Assembly: GCF_900104215.1 (NCBI RefSeq)
Contig: NZ_FMXO01000003.1
Coordinates: 124,001 to 188,000 of the forward strand
Length of the DNA stretch: 64,000 nucleotides
Reading direction: 5' to 3'
Source: Desulfonatronum thiosulfatophilum
GTDB taxonomy: Bacteria > Desulfobacterota > Desulfovibrionia > Desulfovibrionales > Desulfonatronaceae
Shown: piece by piece, positions 18,459 to 27,530 of the stretch
Layout of the letters: each line of letters starts with the position of its first letter
How positions within the stretch are numbered: position 1 is the stretch's first letter
The notes under the pieces: model-generated
What the model saw: the letters and a program-made list of their open reading frames with translations, nothing else
Told to the model about the DNA's origin: nothing
Databases searched by the model: none
Program-made: the position numbers and the translations under genes

Positions 18459-21380
18459 CTACAGCACCCTGGTTCTCTCCAAATCCTGAGAAAAATCATG
18501 ACCGGCCTTGTTCAGGGCAGATTCTCCTCCCATGACCACTACCCGGCCTCGGGCGCTGAAATGCTCCAGCACGTCGGCCGCCGCCTTGAAGTCCGCAGCC
18601 GTACAGGCCAGGACCTCATCGCGTATCTGCTGCCGGAATGAGTCCTCCTGGAGGGTCAGGTAGCGACGCAGGGAAACATGTCCTTTGGCGTCCGGCAGCA
18701 GGTGGGCGTCCAGGTCCCCGACGGCGCCGATCACAGCCTTGTTCAGTTCATCGTCTCCAATCCTGGTGTCTTTCAGGTACCCGGCCGCGGCGTCAAAGGC
18801 GTCCAGGGTCCTGGTGATATGCGGGTCCCGGTACGAGACCATGGTCAGCCCCTTGCTCAAAGCGTCAAAGATGCAGAACGCCCCGTATGCTCCGCCTTTG
18901 ACGCGGACCTGCTCCCAGAGCCAGGCCATGCGCAGATATCGAAAGACCACCATCAGCGCACCATGAGAGCATGGCAAAGGCTCCTGGACCAGGACCCCTT
19001 TGCCGACATAATTGACGGGCGCCGGGATGAGCAGGCCCTCCTTTTCTTCGTGACGACGTCGAGACCAGGCGACGTCGCCGGATGAGGATCCCGACACGGG
19101 AAACAGGGACATGAACTCCTTGAGGCGCGGTTCGATTTCCGAGAAAATTCGCTGCTCCGTCGTCACGTTGAGCAGGACGGCGTTTCGGTCCAGGAGGCGG
19201 TTGAGAATGCCCTGCAACCGGGAACTGACCTGCTCCCAATTTGTCTCGGCCTCCTGCACCAGAGTGCGCAGGAAAAACAAATAGCTGACTCCGCCCATCT
19301 GCTCTTCGACCCAGTCCGCCAGGGAAAGGGCGGATCGCAGCCTGGTGTTCACGAAGGAATGCCCCCGTGGAATGAGCATTCGCTCGAAACCGGCTTTTTC
19401 TTCCAGCAGGAGCTGCATGAAGCGCTGTTGATTGCCCAGGTCCGGAACGAGCAGCATATCCCGGAAGATGGCCAGCATCTCGTCAAAATCCCGCTCCATG
19501 GCCTTGCCCCGCAGAAAAAGTCGTGCAGCGGGATCGTCCGGGTCGTGTCCGAGTTTGGAGGAAATGAAGGTTTCCGGCCAGATGCCCCCGGTCTTGCGAC
19601 TGATCCTGGTGGCAAAGGTCGCGAAGTCCTCTTTTTCCGTCCCGATTTCCACCAGGGCCTTTCCCAGCAGTCCGACATAGGGCAGATCCTCCAGGTCCAG
19701 CCGACGCAGGTCGAAGGCCAGCTCAAGATGAACAATGCGGGTGGTGAACTGATCGTGAAACAGGATCTCCGGCCCGTCCCATTTCAGCACGGTCCGGGGA
19801 ATCAGCTTGTTTTCGGGTTCCAGGTCATTCCGGGTCAGGCAGGGGATGGCGGCCAGGTTTTGCGGGGAGTCGGGCGTCTCCTGCCACTGCCGCAACTTGG
19901 CGGTTTGCCTGATTACGGCATCAACATCGGACTGATCCATTTGCCGGCGCACATCGTCAAGGCGCTGCTCTTCCTCGGCCTGCATTCTGGCGCCAAGTTC
20001 CGGATCGGGAAGCAGCAGCAATGAGCTGTGGTGAGCATTGTCCAGCAGTTGGCTCTGGATGAGTTCTTCGAAGACTCTCTTCCCGGATTGCAGATCCGCC
20101 TTCAGCCGCTCCAGGGGGCCTTCGAAAGCCAATATTTGCAACGGATCGGCGTCGTGGAGCCAAAAGGTCAAGGCCTGGAGCATGGCGCCCAGGCCCCGGG
20201 GAAACCGGCCGCTGTTGCGTTCTCGGAGCTGGAACTCGACGCTGTTCAGGGCGGCCTCCACCAGATCCAAGGATACGCCGTCCCGAACAAGACCTTCCAG
20301 CGTTTCCCGGACAAGCCGTTCCACCTGGGGCGCATCCTCGGCTCTGATGCCGCGCAGCCCCGTGGAAAAATAGAGTTGCCGCAATTCCGACTCCAGCCCC
20401 ACCCCGGCCAGATCGTCACCGAGTCCGGAGTCGATCAGCGCCTTGCGCACCGGCGAGGACGGCATCTCGATGAGCAGATACTCCAGCACCTGCCACGCCA
20501 GATTTGTGGAGACGTCCAATGTGTCGCCCACGATCCAGTTCAAGGTCAGCATCGCCTGCCCGGCGTCGCTTTCCTGGTCGCTGACCGGATAAGGCCGACT
20601 CACCCGCCGGGGTTCGGAAAAGGGCGTTTGAACCTGGACGTGGGATTCCACCTCCAAGCGTTCAAAATCCTGAAGGTACCGGCTCATCATTTCCAGACGC
20701 TTTTCCGGGTCGTCGTTTCCGGAGAAATAGATGAAGGAGTTGGAAGGATGGTAGTAGCGGTGATGAAAATCGCTGAACTGTTCGAAGGTCAGCTTCGGGA
20801 TGTGACCCGGATGCCCGCCTGAATCCAGGCCGTAGGTATTGTCGGGAAAGATGGACTGCTGCGAATACTCGGACAGCAGCCCGTCCGGCGAGGCGTAGGC
20901 GCCTTTCATTTCGTTGTACACCACCCCCTGGATGGACAATGATCCGTCCTCGGCGAGTTCGTAATGCCACCCCTCCTGACCGAAAACCTCGGGTGTCAGG
21001 CGGGGATGGAATACCGCGTCCAGATAAACGTCGATCAGGTTGTAAAAATCCGTGACATTCTGACTGGCCACCGGATAACAGGTTTTGTCCGGATAGGTGA
21101 AGGCATTCAGGAACGTTTGCAGTGATCCTTTAAGCAGTTCGACAAAGGGCTCCTTGACGGGATACTTGCGCGATCCGCAAAGTACGGAATGTTCCAGGAT
21201 ATGCGCAACGCCCGTGGAGTCGGCAGGGGGCGTCCGGAAAGATATGCCGAATACCTTGTTTTCGTCGTCGTTGATCAGAGACAGCAGCTTTGCTCCTGTC
21301 CTCTTATGCCGGTAGAGCCGGGCGGTGGAATTCAATTCCGGGACAACCCGATCTTGTAGAATTTCGAAGCCGTGAGACAT
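18459..21380 (-). CDS. Presequence-protease-like zinc metalloprotease, M16C family
   Basis: A 973-residue single-chain insulinase-type protease of the PreP/Cym1 group, which degrades free peptides such as cleaved signal or targeting sequences inside a closed chamber. The inverted zinc motif HILEH is at residues 60-64, and the third zinc ligand is the Glu of VVYNEMKGAYASP about 90 residues on. The length covers four homologous ~220-residue domains as in the family. No signal peptide is visible, so it is probably cytosolic. AGAGG precedes the ATG. It is divergent from adk. Confidence 0.92.
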   Translation of the reverse strand: MSHGFEILQDRVVPELNSTARLYRHKRTGAKLLSLINDDENKVFGISFRTPPADSTGVAHILEHSVLCGSRKYPVKEPFVELLKGSLQTFLNAFTYPDKTCYPVASQNVTDFYNLIDVYLDAVFHPRLTPEVFGQEGWHYELAEDGSLSIQGVVYNEMKGAYASPDGLLSEYSQQSIFPDNTYGLDSGGHPGHIPKLTFEQFSDFHHRYYHPSNSFIYFSGNDDPEKRLEMMSRYLQDFERLEVESHVQVQTPFSEPRRVSRPYPVSDQESDAGQAMLTLNWIVGDTLDVSTNLAWQVLEYLLIEMPSSPVRKALIDSGLGDDLAGVGLESELRQLYFSTGLRGIRAEDAPQVERLVRETLEGLVRDGVSLDLVEAALNSVEFQLRERNSGRFPRGLGAMLQALTFWLHDADPLQILAFEGPLERLKADLQSGKRVFEELIQSQLLDNAHHSSLLLLPDPELGARMQAEEEQRLDDVRRQMDQSDVDAVIRQTAKLRQWQETPDSPQNLAAIPCLTRNDLEPENKLIPRTVLKWDGPEILFHDQFTTRIVHLELAFDLRRLDLEDLPYVGLLGKALVEIGTEKEDFATFATRISRKTGGIWPETFISSKLGHDPDDPAARLFLRGKAMERDFDEMLAIFRDMLLVPDLGNQQRFMQLLLEEKAGFERMLIPRGHSFVNTRLRSALSLADWVEEQMGGVSYLFFLRTLVQEAETNWEQVSSRLQGILNRLLDRNAVLLNVTTEQRIFSEIEPRLKEFMSLFPVSGSSSGDVAWSRRRHEEKEGLLIPAPVNYVGKGVLVQEPLPCSHGALMVVFRYLRMAWLWEQVRVKGGAYGAFCIFDALSKGLTMVSYRDPHITRTLDAFDAAAGYLKDTRIGDDELNKAVIGAVGDLDAHLLPDAKGHVSLRRYLTLQEDSFRQQIRDEVLACTAADFKAAADVLEHFSARGRVVVMGGESALNKAGHDFSQDLERTRVL

Positions 21381-21470
21381 GGTATAACCTCTGAAGATGA
21401 TTTTCGGTCGGGCCGTGGCGCGCGGTGGCGCGGAAGACTAATACTCGGTCGCAACCGTATTTTTTTGACA

Positions 21471-21499
21471 TTGACAGGCGCTGGAGGTCAAGGTATCTG
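21471..21499 (+). promoter_or_regulatory. Sigma-70-type promoter of adk
   Basis: TTGACA at 21471-21476, a 17-base spacer, and TATCTG at 21494-21499. It lies 33 bases upstream of the adk ATG, with spacing typical of a short leader. Confidence 0.7.
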
Positions 21500-21532
21500 C
21501 TTGTAACAATTATCACAAGGAGGATTTGCGGC

Positions 21533-22204
21533 ATGAATATTTTGATGTTTGGACCGAATGGCAGTGGAAAGGGAACCCAAGGGTCGCTGATCAAGGGAAA
21601 ATATAATCTGGCTCATATCGAGTCCGGCGGAATTTTCCGGGAACACATCGGACAGGGTACTGAACTGGGCAAAAAAGCCAAGGAATACATCGACCGCGGC
21701 GATCTGGTTCCGGACGACGTGACCATTCCCATGGTCCTGGAAACCCTGAAGGACAAGGGCAAGGACGGCTGGCTGCTGGACGGATTTCCCCGCAACATGG
21801 TCCAGGCTCAGAAGCTGTGGGAAGCCTTGCAGGAAGCCGGCATGAAACTGGATTACGTGGTTGAGATCCTTTTGCCCAGGGAAACGGCGAAAAACCGCAT
21901 CATGGGCCGCCGCCTCTGCGTCAACGACCCCAACCATCCCAATAATATTTTTATCGACGCGATCAAGCCCAACGGCGACAAGTGCCGTGTCTGCGGCGGG
22001 GATCTGAAGTCCCGGGCCGACGACCAGGATGAAGGCGCGATCAACAAGCGGCACGACATCTACTACGACACCACCACCGGCACGTTGGCCGCTGCATATT
22101 TCTATAAAGATCTGGCTGCCAAGGGGCAGACCAAGTACATTGAACTGAACGGAGAGGGCAGCATCGACTCCATCAAGCAAACCTTGCTGAACCAGCTTCC
22201 CTAG
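21533..22204 (+). CDS. adk: Adenylate kinase with a metal-binding LID
   Basis: A 223-residue enzyme interconverting ATP + AMP and 2 ADP, important here because sulfate activation releases pyrophosphate and AMP is formed from APS. P-loop GPNGSGKGT at 7-15, and AMP-binding DGFPR near 83-87. The LID holds C129-X5-H135-X15-C151-X2-C154, the His/Cys3 site described for the zinc/cobalt-binding adenylate kinase of Desulfovibrio gigas, instead of the Cys4 site of Gram-positives. ATG at 21533 follows AAGGAGG; the open frame upstream crosses the promoter. Confidence 0.96.
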   Translation: MNILMFGPNGSGKGTQGSLIKGKYNLAHIESGGIFREHIGQGTELGKKAKEYIDRGDLVPDDVTIPMVLETLKDKGKDGWLLDGFPRNMVQAQKLWEALQEAGMKLDYVVEILLPRETAKNRIMGRRLCVNDPNHPNNIFIDAIKPNGDKCRVCGGDLKSRADDQDEGAINKRHDIYYDTTTGTLAAAYFYKDLAAKGQTKYIELNGEGSIDSIKQTLLNQLP

Positions 22205-22211
22205 CATGTTC

Positions 22212-22264
22212 GGAGCCGACTCGTTGCAAAACGTCCAGCCCGCGTGGCAACCGGTCGGCTCTTT
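22212..22264 (+). terminator. Probable terminator after adk
   Basis: An eight-bp outer stem (22213-22220 with 22254-22261) with partial inner pairing, followed by a short TTT. The U-run is weak, so termination may be partial and mqnA may be read through. Confidence 0.45.
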
Positions 22265-22311
22265 CGAATTCTGTTCATCAACTTGTCGCAGATGCACGGC
22301 TTGGCGGCTTC

Positions 22312-23184
22312 ATGCTCCGGATCGGACGCATTGATTATCTGAACGTCTGGCCGCTCTTTCAGGGCCTGCGGATGAGAATGGAGCCTGACGTTCGGGATCA
22401 GGTGCGCCTAGTCGCCGGACATCCGTCTGAACTCAATGTTGCTCTGGCATCAGGGGAACTGGACATCGCTCCTTCCTCTTCATTTGAATACCTGCTCCAC
22501 GCGCAGAGATACAATCTGCTGCCCGATCTAAGCATCTGTTCCCATGGGTCTGTGCGCAGCGTGCTCTTGGCGTGCCCTTTCTCGCCGCGGGAAATGCCGG
22601 ATCGACTTGCCGGAGGACTGCAGGTTGGGCTATCCTCCGCTTCAGCCAGTTCAGTAGCATTATTGCAGGTATTATGGCGATTTTTCTGGAAATGGCCTGA
22701 ACCGGAATGGGTGGAACTTCATCCGGGTGAGGGATTGGCCACGGGCAGGCCGTTTCTGGAGATAGGCGACCTCGCCCTGCGTTTGAGCTGTGAAATGCCC
22801 CCAGGATGGCACCTAGTGGACCTGGGTCAAGCATGGAGGGATTTCACGAACCTGCCGTTTGTCTTTGGGGTCTGGATGGTACGCCGCGATCTGACTGCGC
22901 AGACCGACCAACTGCTTGACCATGTTGTGAAGGCCTTGCATGCCGCGGCCAACGAGTTTACCAGGGATCCCTGTGCCGCGGCGACGCAAATTGAACGCCC
23001 GACATGGTTGCCCGTGGAGAACCTGAAAGAGTACTGGCAATGCATCCGATATTCCTTCGGCCCTCAAGAGCAGGCCGGACTGATGCTTTTTGGCGATTAT
23101 ATCCGCCGCCTGGGCCGAATTCCCGCGGTTCCGGGGCTCTCTTGGAGCGTCCCGATGAAGCGCGACAAACATCTGGTTGCTTGA
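22312..23184 (+). CDS. mqnA: Chorismate dehydratase (MqnA), first step of the futalosine pathway
   Basis: A 290-residue protein of the MqnA/MqnD fold that dehydrates chorismate to 3-enolpyruvyl-benzoate. Family marks: IGRIDYLNVWPLF at the start, LASGELDIAPSSSFEY, and LPFVFGVWMVRRD in the second half. With mqnB, mqnD and menG at 13-16 kb this gives most of the menaquinone pathway; the radical SAM steps mqnE and mqnC are not in the window. It lies 108 bases after adk. Confidence 0.92.
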   Translation: MLRIGRIDYLNVWPLFQGLRMRMEPDVRDQVRLVAGHPSELNVALASGELDIAPSSSFEYLLHAQRYNLLPDLSICSHGSVRSVLLACPFSPREMPDRLAGGLQVGLSSASASSVALLQVLWRFFWKWPEPEWVELHPGEGLATGRPFLEIGDLALRLSCEMPPGWHLVDLGQAWRDFTNLPFVFGVWMVRRDLTAQTDQLLDHVVKALHAAANEFTRDPCAAATQIERPTWLPVENLKEYWQCIRYSFGPQEQAGLMLFGDYIRRLGRIPAVPGLSWSVPMKRDKHLVA

Positions 23185-23262
23185 TTCCGATGGAATCTTT
23201 GGGTAGTAGCGCAAATACGGTTGCGGACGATCTTATAAACAATGGAAACAGGAGGATTCTCA

Positions 23263-23709
23263 ATGAGTGCTGCGGAACAACATGAAGCCAAGACCGACGC
23301 TCAAAAGCCCGGTTACAAGCCTATCGACGAAGAGGTCTTCGAAATGAAATCTGGAAGCGATTTTGGAAAAGTGGCTCTGTTTGTCGCATTGCTGGCCGTG
23401 ATCCTGATGGTCATGCTGTATTTTTCCCAACAGCAAAACATCACCGGCATGAGCGATCAGCTGGGTGAAGTTCAGCAGGTAAGACAGGAAATTGTCGTGG
23501 TCCAGGATCAGGTCACCGCTCTGGAATCGGAAATGGAAGCCTTGAAGGGCCTGCCTGACGAAGCCAGGAGAATCATCATTACCAGTCTCCTCAATGAATC
23601 CGCGAGCAAGATCAACTACCTGAGCACCCGCATGGAAACCGAGGAACAGCAGGCCAAGTTGCAGGAGATCCAGAGAATGCTTGAGGAAGTTCAAGCCGGC
23701 ATGGAATAA
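23263..23709 (+). CDS. Small membrane-anchored coiled-coil protein
   Basis: A 148-residue protein with a short acidic cytoplasmic N-terminus, a single membrane helix (~residues 36-53, KVALFVALLAVILMVMLYF) and a coiled-coil C-terminal domain (~65-145, rich in Glu/Gln). This single-pass topology with a coil resembles many Desulfovibrionales conserved proteins without known function. ATG at 23263 follows AGGAGG with proper spacing. It is probably transcribed on its own. Confidence 0.75.
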   Translation: MSAAEQHEAKTDAQKPGYKPIDEEVFEMKSGSDFGKVALFVALLAVILMVMLYFSQQQNITGMSDQLGEVQQVRQEIVVVQDQVTALESEMEALKGLPDEARRIIITSLLNESASKINYLSTRMETEEQQAKLQEIQRMLEEVQAGME

Positions 23710-23753
23710 TCATCTGGAGTATCTTTCTGATATAGATAAATTGGATTTGCATG

Positions 23754-23803
23754 ATCAACCGGCAAGCACATGACGCATAGAGTTCAGTTGCTTGCCGGTT
23801 GAT
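23754..23803. other. Long hairpin between a membrane-protein gene and tRNA-Thr
   Basis: Arms 23754-23768 and 23789-23803 form a perfect 15-bp stem with a 20-base loop. No U-run follows, so termination would be inefficient unless aided by other factors. Confidence 0.5.
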
Positions 23804-23818
23804 GAATCCGACATACAC

Positions 23819-23894
23819 GCCGACGTAGCTCAGTTGGTAGAGCAGCTGATTCGTAATCAGCAGGTCGTCAGTTCAATTCTGATCGTCGGCTCCA
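23819..23894 (+). tRNA. tRNA-Thr (CGU anticodon)
   Basis: A 76-base cloverleaf: acceptor GCCGACG with CGTCGGC, D-arm AGCTCAGTTGGTAGAGC, anticodon loop TTCGTAA with CGT, T-arm with GTTCAATTC and encoded CCA at 23892-23894. Confidence 0.96.
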
Positions 23895-23904
23895 AAGACA
23901 AACA

Positions 23905-23938
23905 AGGGTTTACAGTATTTGCTGTAAACCCTTTTTTC
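23905..23938 (+). terminator. Terminator after tRNA-Thr
   Basis: A 10- to 11-bp stem (GGGTTTACAG paired with CTGTAAACCC), six-base loop, and a run of six T. It is a textbook intrinsic terminator 11 bases after the tRNA. Confidence 0.93.
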
Positions 23939-24176
23939 TGTTGCAAGTTCAAAAAGACGGTTTGTACTGAAATCCAGGGCATAAACTGTATTCTGAAGTT
24001 CGAGCCCAAACTCCTCGTAGCGTATAGGCTGCGGGCTATCTTTAGCGGAACTAGGTGAACACCATTTGCGGAGCTACTACCTGAAGTGGGTCCGGGCAAC
24101 AGGTATCCCTACAGCAACTACATGGGCTTGAAGGAGCCGGCGGCGGGTTTCAGGTGCCAAAATCAATCCGGCCTGC

Positions 24177-25865
24177 TCAGAGGTAGATCAAAATGGTCCC
24201 GGCCAGTGCCAGCAGGACGTTGGCGAAGGTGTAGGTTCCGGCGTAGCCGAGGGCGGGGATGGGGCTTTTGGCGGCTTGGGTGACCACGTTCAGCGCCGGG
24301 GTGCTGGTCATGGCGCCGGTGATGGCTCCGAACAACAGTACGGGTTGTATCTTCAGCACGTATCGTCCGAAGAGGAAGCCGAGGGCCACGGGCGTGAGGG
24401 TGATCACCACGCCGCACAAGAACAATGTCAGGCCGACGGAGAAGAGGGCGTCCATGATTCCCGCGCCCGCCTTGACGCCGATGCCGGCCATGAAAAACAG
24501 CAGGCCCAGTTCCCGCAATATCCAGCGGGCGGCAGGGGGAACCCGACCAAATGTCGGATGCATGGAACGCAGGAAGCCGATGCAGATGCCGGCAAAGAGC
24601 AGTCCCCCGGCCGTGCCGAGTCCGACGGCGACATCGCCGATCTGAACGCTGATCTGTCCCAGGAGCATGCCGCCGACAATGCCGAAGGCAAAGGTCAACA
24701 GATCGGTCTGCACAAAGCGGCGCTCCACGTAGCCGAACTCGTTCACCAGCCGTTCCAGTCGATTCTTCAATCCGGTGATAATCAGCACATCGCCCTTCTC
24801 GACCCGGAAATCCAGACTCATCGGAAGCTCGATCTGGGTCCGAATGACCCTGGTGATGAAGCAGCCGTAGGCCGCCGGAATATGCAGTTCGCTGATGCGC
24901 TTGCCCACGGCTTCGGATTTGCTGATGACCACGGCCACCGTATCGATGGGCGTTTCCAGAAGCCGGGCGTCGAAGATTCCCGGGCCGAGATAATCGGTCA
25001 GCACTTCCAGTCTGGGCAGAGGCCCGGCAACAGAGACCTTGTCGCCCTGTTGCAGTTTTGTCTGGGCGTCCGGCAGGAAGATTTCCTCGCCTCTGTGCAC
25101 CTGCTGGATCACGCATCCGGTGGTGCGCACGAATTGCAGATCCCGGAGCGGGCGATCGACGATTTCCGGGTTGGTAACTTCAAAGGCCCGCACCCGCAGG
25201 CTGCGGGTTTCTTCCAGATCCTGCTCCTCGCTATCGTCCGCGCTGAACCCCGGCCGACTGTCCTGGGCCATTTTGGCGGCTTCGGCGGGCAGATCAATAC
25301 GCAGCAGCAAGGGTAAAAAGCGGATGCAGGCGATCAGTCCGGCCAGACCGAAAAGGTAGGTTATGGCGTAGCTGGCTGTAAGATCTCTGAGCAGGATGTT
25401 CACCTGTTCAGCGGACAGGACCTGGGCCAGTCCTTCCCGGATGCCCGCCTCGGCAGCGGCCAGGGTCGGCGTGCTGGTCAGGCCCCCGGCGAGCAACCCG
25501 GCAATCATGCCCGGTCCGAACCCCAGCATTTTTCCCATCAGCAAAACCGTGCCCATGGCCCCGGCAGCCACAACCAGGGACAGCATAAGGTATTTCATGC
25601 CGTCCTGGGCAAAAACGCTGAAAAATCGCGGCCCGGCCTGCAGACCCACGGAATAGATGAACAGGACGAATCCGATCTCCTGGACGGCGTGAGGGACCTG
25701 AAAACCGTAGTGGCCGAAAAACAGGCCGGCCAGCAGAACACCGGATGTGGCGCCGACTTCAAAGCCGCGCCAGTTCAGGTTTCCGACCAGATAACCCAAC
25801 CCCAAAACGAGAAAAAAGACCAGTAAATGATTGGCGTGCAGCAGGGAAGCGATATCGATAACCAT
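24177..25865 (-). CDS. AspT/YidE/YbjL-type transporter with two RCK_C domains
   Basis: About 562 residues: five to six membrane helices, two central cytoplasmic RCK_C (TrkA-C) ligand-binding domains (~residues 190-360), then another five to six helices. The repeated membrane half carries the AspT-duplication signature (GLQAGPRFF and GIGVKAGAG, plus GGLTSTPTLAA and GAMTSTPALN). Members exchange aspartate and alanine or are putative anion transporters; the substrate cannot be read here. The start is uncertain: ATG at 25865 matches the family N-terminus (LLHANHLLVFFLVLGLGYLVG), while the frame continues 32 codons to another ATG at 25961. Its right-hand neighbours run the other way. Confidence 0.85.
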   Translation of the reverse strand: MVIDIASLLHANHLLVFFLVLGLGYLVGNLNWRGFEVGATSGVLLAGLFFGHYGFQVPHAVQEIGFVLFIYSVGLQAGPRFFSVFAQDGMKYLMLSLVVAAGAMGTVLLMGKMLGFGPGMIAGLLAGGLTSTPTLAAAEAGIREGLAQVLSAEQVNILLRDLTASYAITYLFGLAGLIACIRFLPLLLRIDLPAEAAKMAQDSRPGFSADDSEEQDLEETRSLRVRAFEVTNPEIVDRPLRDLQFVRTTGCVIQQVHRGEEIFLPDAQTKLQQGDKVSVAGPLPRLEVLTDYLGPGIFDARLLETPIDTVAVVISKSEAVGKRISELHIPAAYGCFITRVIRTQIELPMSLDFRVEKGDVLIITGLKNRLERLVNEFGYVERRFVQTDLLTFAFGIVGGMLLGQISVQIGDVAVGLGTAGGLLFAGICIGFLRSMHPTFGRVPPAARWILRELGLLFFMAGIGVKAGAGIMDALFSVGLTLFLCGVVITLTPVALGFLFGRYVLKIQPVLLFGAITGAMTSTPALNVVTQAAKSPIPALGYAGTYTFANVLLALAGTILIYL

Positions 25866-26054
25866 GTCGGAAATCGTAAATCCATTCAATTTTGAATGCA
25901 AATCCGAGATGTTGACGATTATGGCTGACAAAGCCAAGATAACCGATGTATCAGGAAGCATATAGGCATGAGGGCGGCGAGTGGTTGAAAAAGACTCGTT
26001 TCAGGTCGTATGGGCAGTACGCCGGAGCGGCTATGCTAGAGCGGCAACCTGAAG

Positions 26055-26615
26055 ATGAGTGCAGAGGAGAAAATGGAAGAAAACAAGGCAAAGGAATCTG
26101 CACTGCTCAGGGCGTGGCGCTCTCTGCTTGATCCGCAAAAAATCCCCGGTCCCGTGCTGGATCTGGCTTGCGGCGATGGGCGTAACGGCATTTTCGCGGC
26201 GCGTCTGGGGTTGCCGGTCATCTGTTGCGATCGTTCCCGGCAGGCCCTGCGTCAGGCACGGGCAGCGGCGAGGGACGCCGGAGTCACGATCAGACTGTGG
26301 TGGAAGGATCTGGAGGTTGAAGGCCAACCTCATCTTCCCGCAAACGCTTTCGGCGCGGTATTCGTTTTCCGTTACCTGCACCGGCCCTTGATGCCGGAAA
26401 TTCTCCGGGCTGTAAGGCCGGGCGGCTACGTTTTCTACGAGACGTTCACGGAGGGGCAGACCAGGTACGGGCCGCCGCGCAACCCGGCACATCTGCTGAA
26501 ACCGGGCGAGCTGGCCGTAATTTTCGCGGAGTGGGACAGGCTGGAGTATTTCGAAGGGGAATTGCAAAACCCCGACCGGGCCATGGCGCGTATCGTGGCT
26601 CGGAAGCCGGGATGA
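26055..26615 (+). CDS. Class I SAM-dependent methyltransferase
   Basis: A 186-residue protein with a Rossmann-type methyltransferase fold: motif I VLDLACGDGRNGIFAA (~residues 36-50), acidic loop CCDRS, and post-motif VRPGGYVFYETF near 120-131. It resembles TehB-like and related small-molecule methyltransferases, but the substrate is not evident. The start could be ATG 26055 or the ATG six codons later, which has GAGGAG closely upstream. It ends just before tmk, which converges from the other strand. Confidence 0.8.
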   Translation: MSAEEKMEENKAKESALLRAWRSLLDPQKIPGPVLDLACGDGRNGIFAARLGLPVICCDRSRQALRQARAAARDAGVTIRLWWKDLEVEGQPHLPANAFGAVFVFRYLHRPLMPEILRAVRPGGYVFYETFTEGQTRYGPPRNPAHLLKPGELAVIFAEWDRLEYFEGELQNPDRAMARIVARKPG

Positions 26616-26660
26616 GGTTGGTCTTTAGCCCGGACCGCGGCGGGTCTCGAGACGCAGCAA

Positions 26661-27311
26661 TCAGGCCGGTTGCGTTTTCAGGCCGAGTCTGGCGGAAAGA
26701 AGCGGCAGGATTTTGCTGAAAACCTGATCCGGGGAACCGTTGGCCGGAATTACGGCATATCGGGTGCGATCCACGGCGGAGAGGGCCAGATATCCATCCC
26801 GGATGCGTTGATGAAAGGCCAGGCTTTCGGCCTCGAAGCGTCCTTCGCTTTCGCTTTGATCCTGCTCCTCATTGCGGCTGCGGGCTCGAGCAAGCCCTGT
26901 TTCCACGGGCAGATCCAGGATGATGGTCAGGTCCGGCAGGCATCCGTTCACGGCCACTTGATTCACGGCATGCAGCATCTCCAGGTCCAGGCCCCGGCCA
27001 TAGCCCTGATAGGCCACCGTGGAATCCGTAAACCGGTCGCAAAGCACGATCCGGCCTTCGGCGAGCGCGGGACGAATGACTTCGGCCACGTGCTGAGCGC
27101 GATCGGCCAGATACAGGAACAATTCGGCGTGGGCCGTCAGGTCGGCTCCCTCCCGGCCCAACAGCATGGCTCGCAACCGCACCCCCAGCTCGCATCCGCC
27201 GGGTTCCCGTGTCCAGACGACCGGAACGCCGCTGGCCTGAAGATGGTCGCGAACCATCCGACTCTGCGTACTCTTCCCGCAGCCTTCAATGCCTTCAAAT
27301 GTGATGAACAT
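26661..27311 (-). CDS. tmk: Thymidylate kinase
   Basis: A 216-residue kinase making dTDP from dTMP. P-loop FEGIEGCGKST at 4-14, the DR(F)xDS motif DRFTDSTVAYQGYGRG near 92-107, and a LID region with SRNEEQDQSESEGRFE. The DRY motif reads DRF, a conservative change. AGGA lies seven bases before the ATG. It is followed on the same strand only by converging genes, and a hexanucleotide tract lies upstream. Confidence 0.95.
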   Translation of the reverse strand: MFITFEGIEGCGKSTQSRMVRDHLQASGVPVVWTREPGGCELGVRLRAMLLGREGADLTAHAELFLYLADRAQHVAEVIRPALAEGRIVLCDRFTDSTVAYQGYGRGLDLEMLHAVNQVAVNGCLPDLTIILDLPVETGLARARSRNEEQDQSESEGRFEAESLAFHQRIRDGYLALSAVDRTRYAVIPANGSPDQVFSKILPLLSARLGLKTQPA

Positions 27312-27414
27312 TGTTTATTCCTGTTAGATTATCGCAATACCAACTTAATCAAACTTTTAAACCGCCTTACCGATCCCGCAACCCCACGAACTATCCAAGG
27401 AGTTTCATCCTAAC

Positions 27415-27455
27415 AATCGCAATCGGAATCATAATCGAAATCGTAATCGCAACCA
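27415..27455. repeat. Degenerate (AATCGN) hexanucleotide tract
   Basis: Seven imperfect units of the type AATCGC/AATCGG/AATCGA/AATCGT lie in a row in the gap between the YhaM-like gene and tmk. Tracts of the same unit recur at 5.8, 32.4, 32.6, 35.1 and 35.3 kb. Confidence 0.8.
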
Positions 27456-27530
27456 ACAGCGTTAGGCTGAAAACCGACCCACCTTCAAACCCCAACCGCG
27501 GCAAATCAAAAAATCAAAAAAACAATTCTC

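Noticed and set aside
27415-27455. Hexanucleotide tract as a possible CRISPR array
   Set aside because: Units are six bases with no spacers of constant length and no cas genes.
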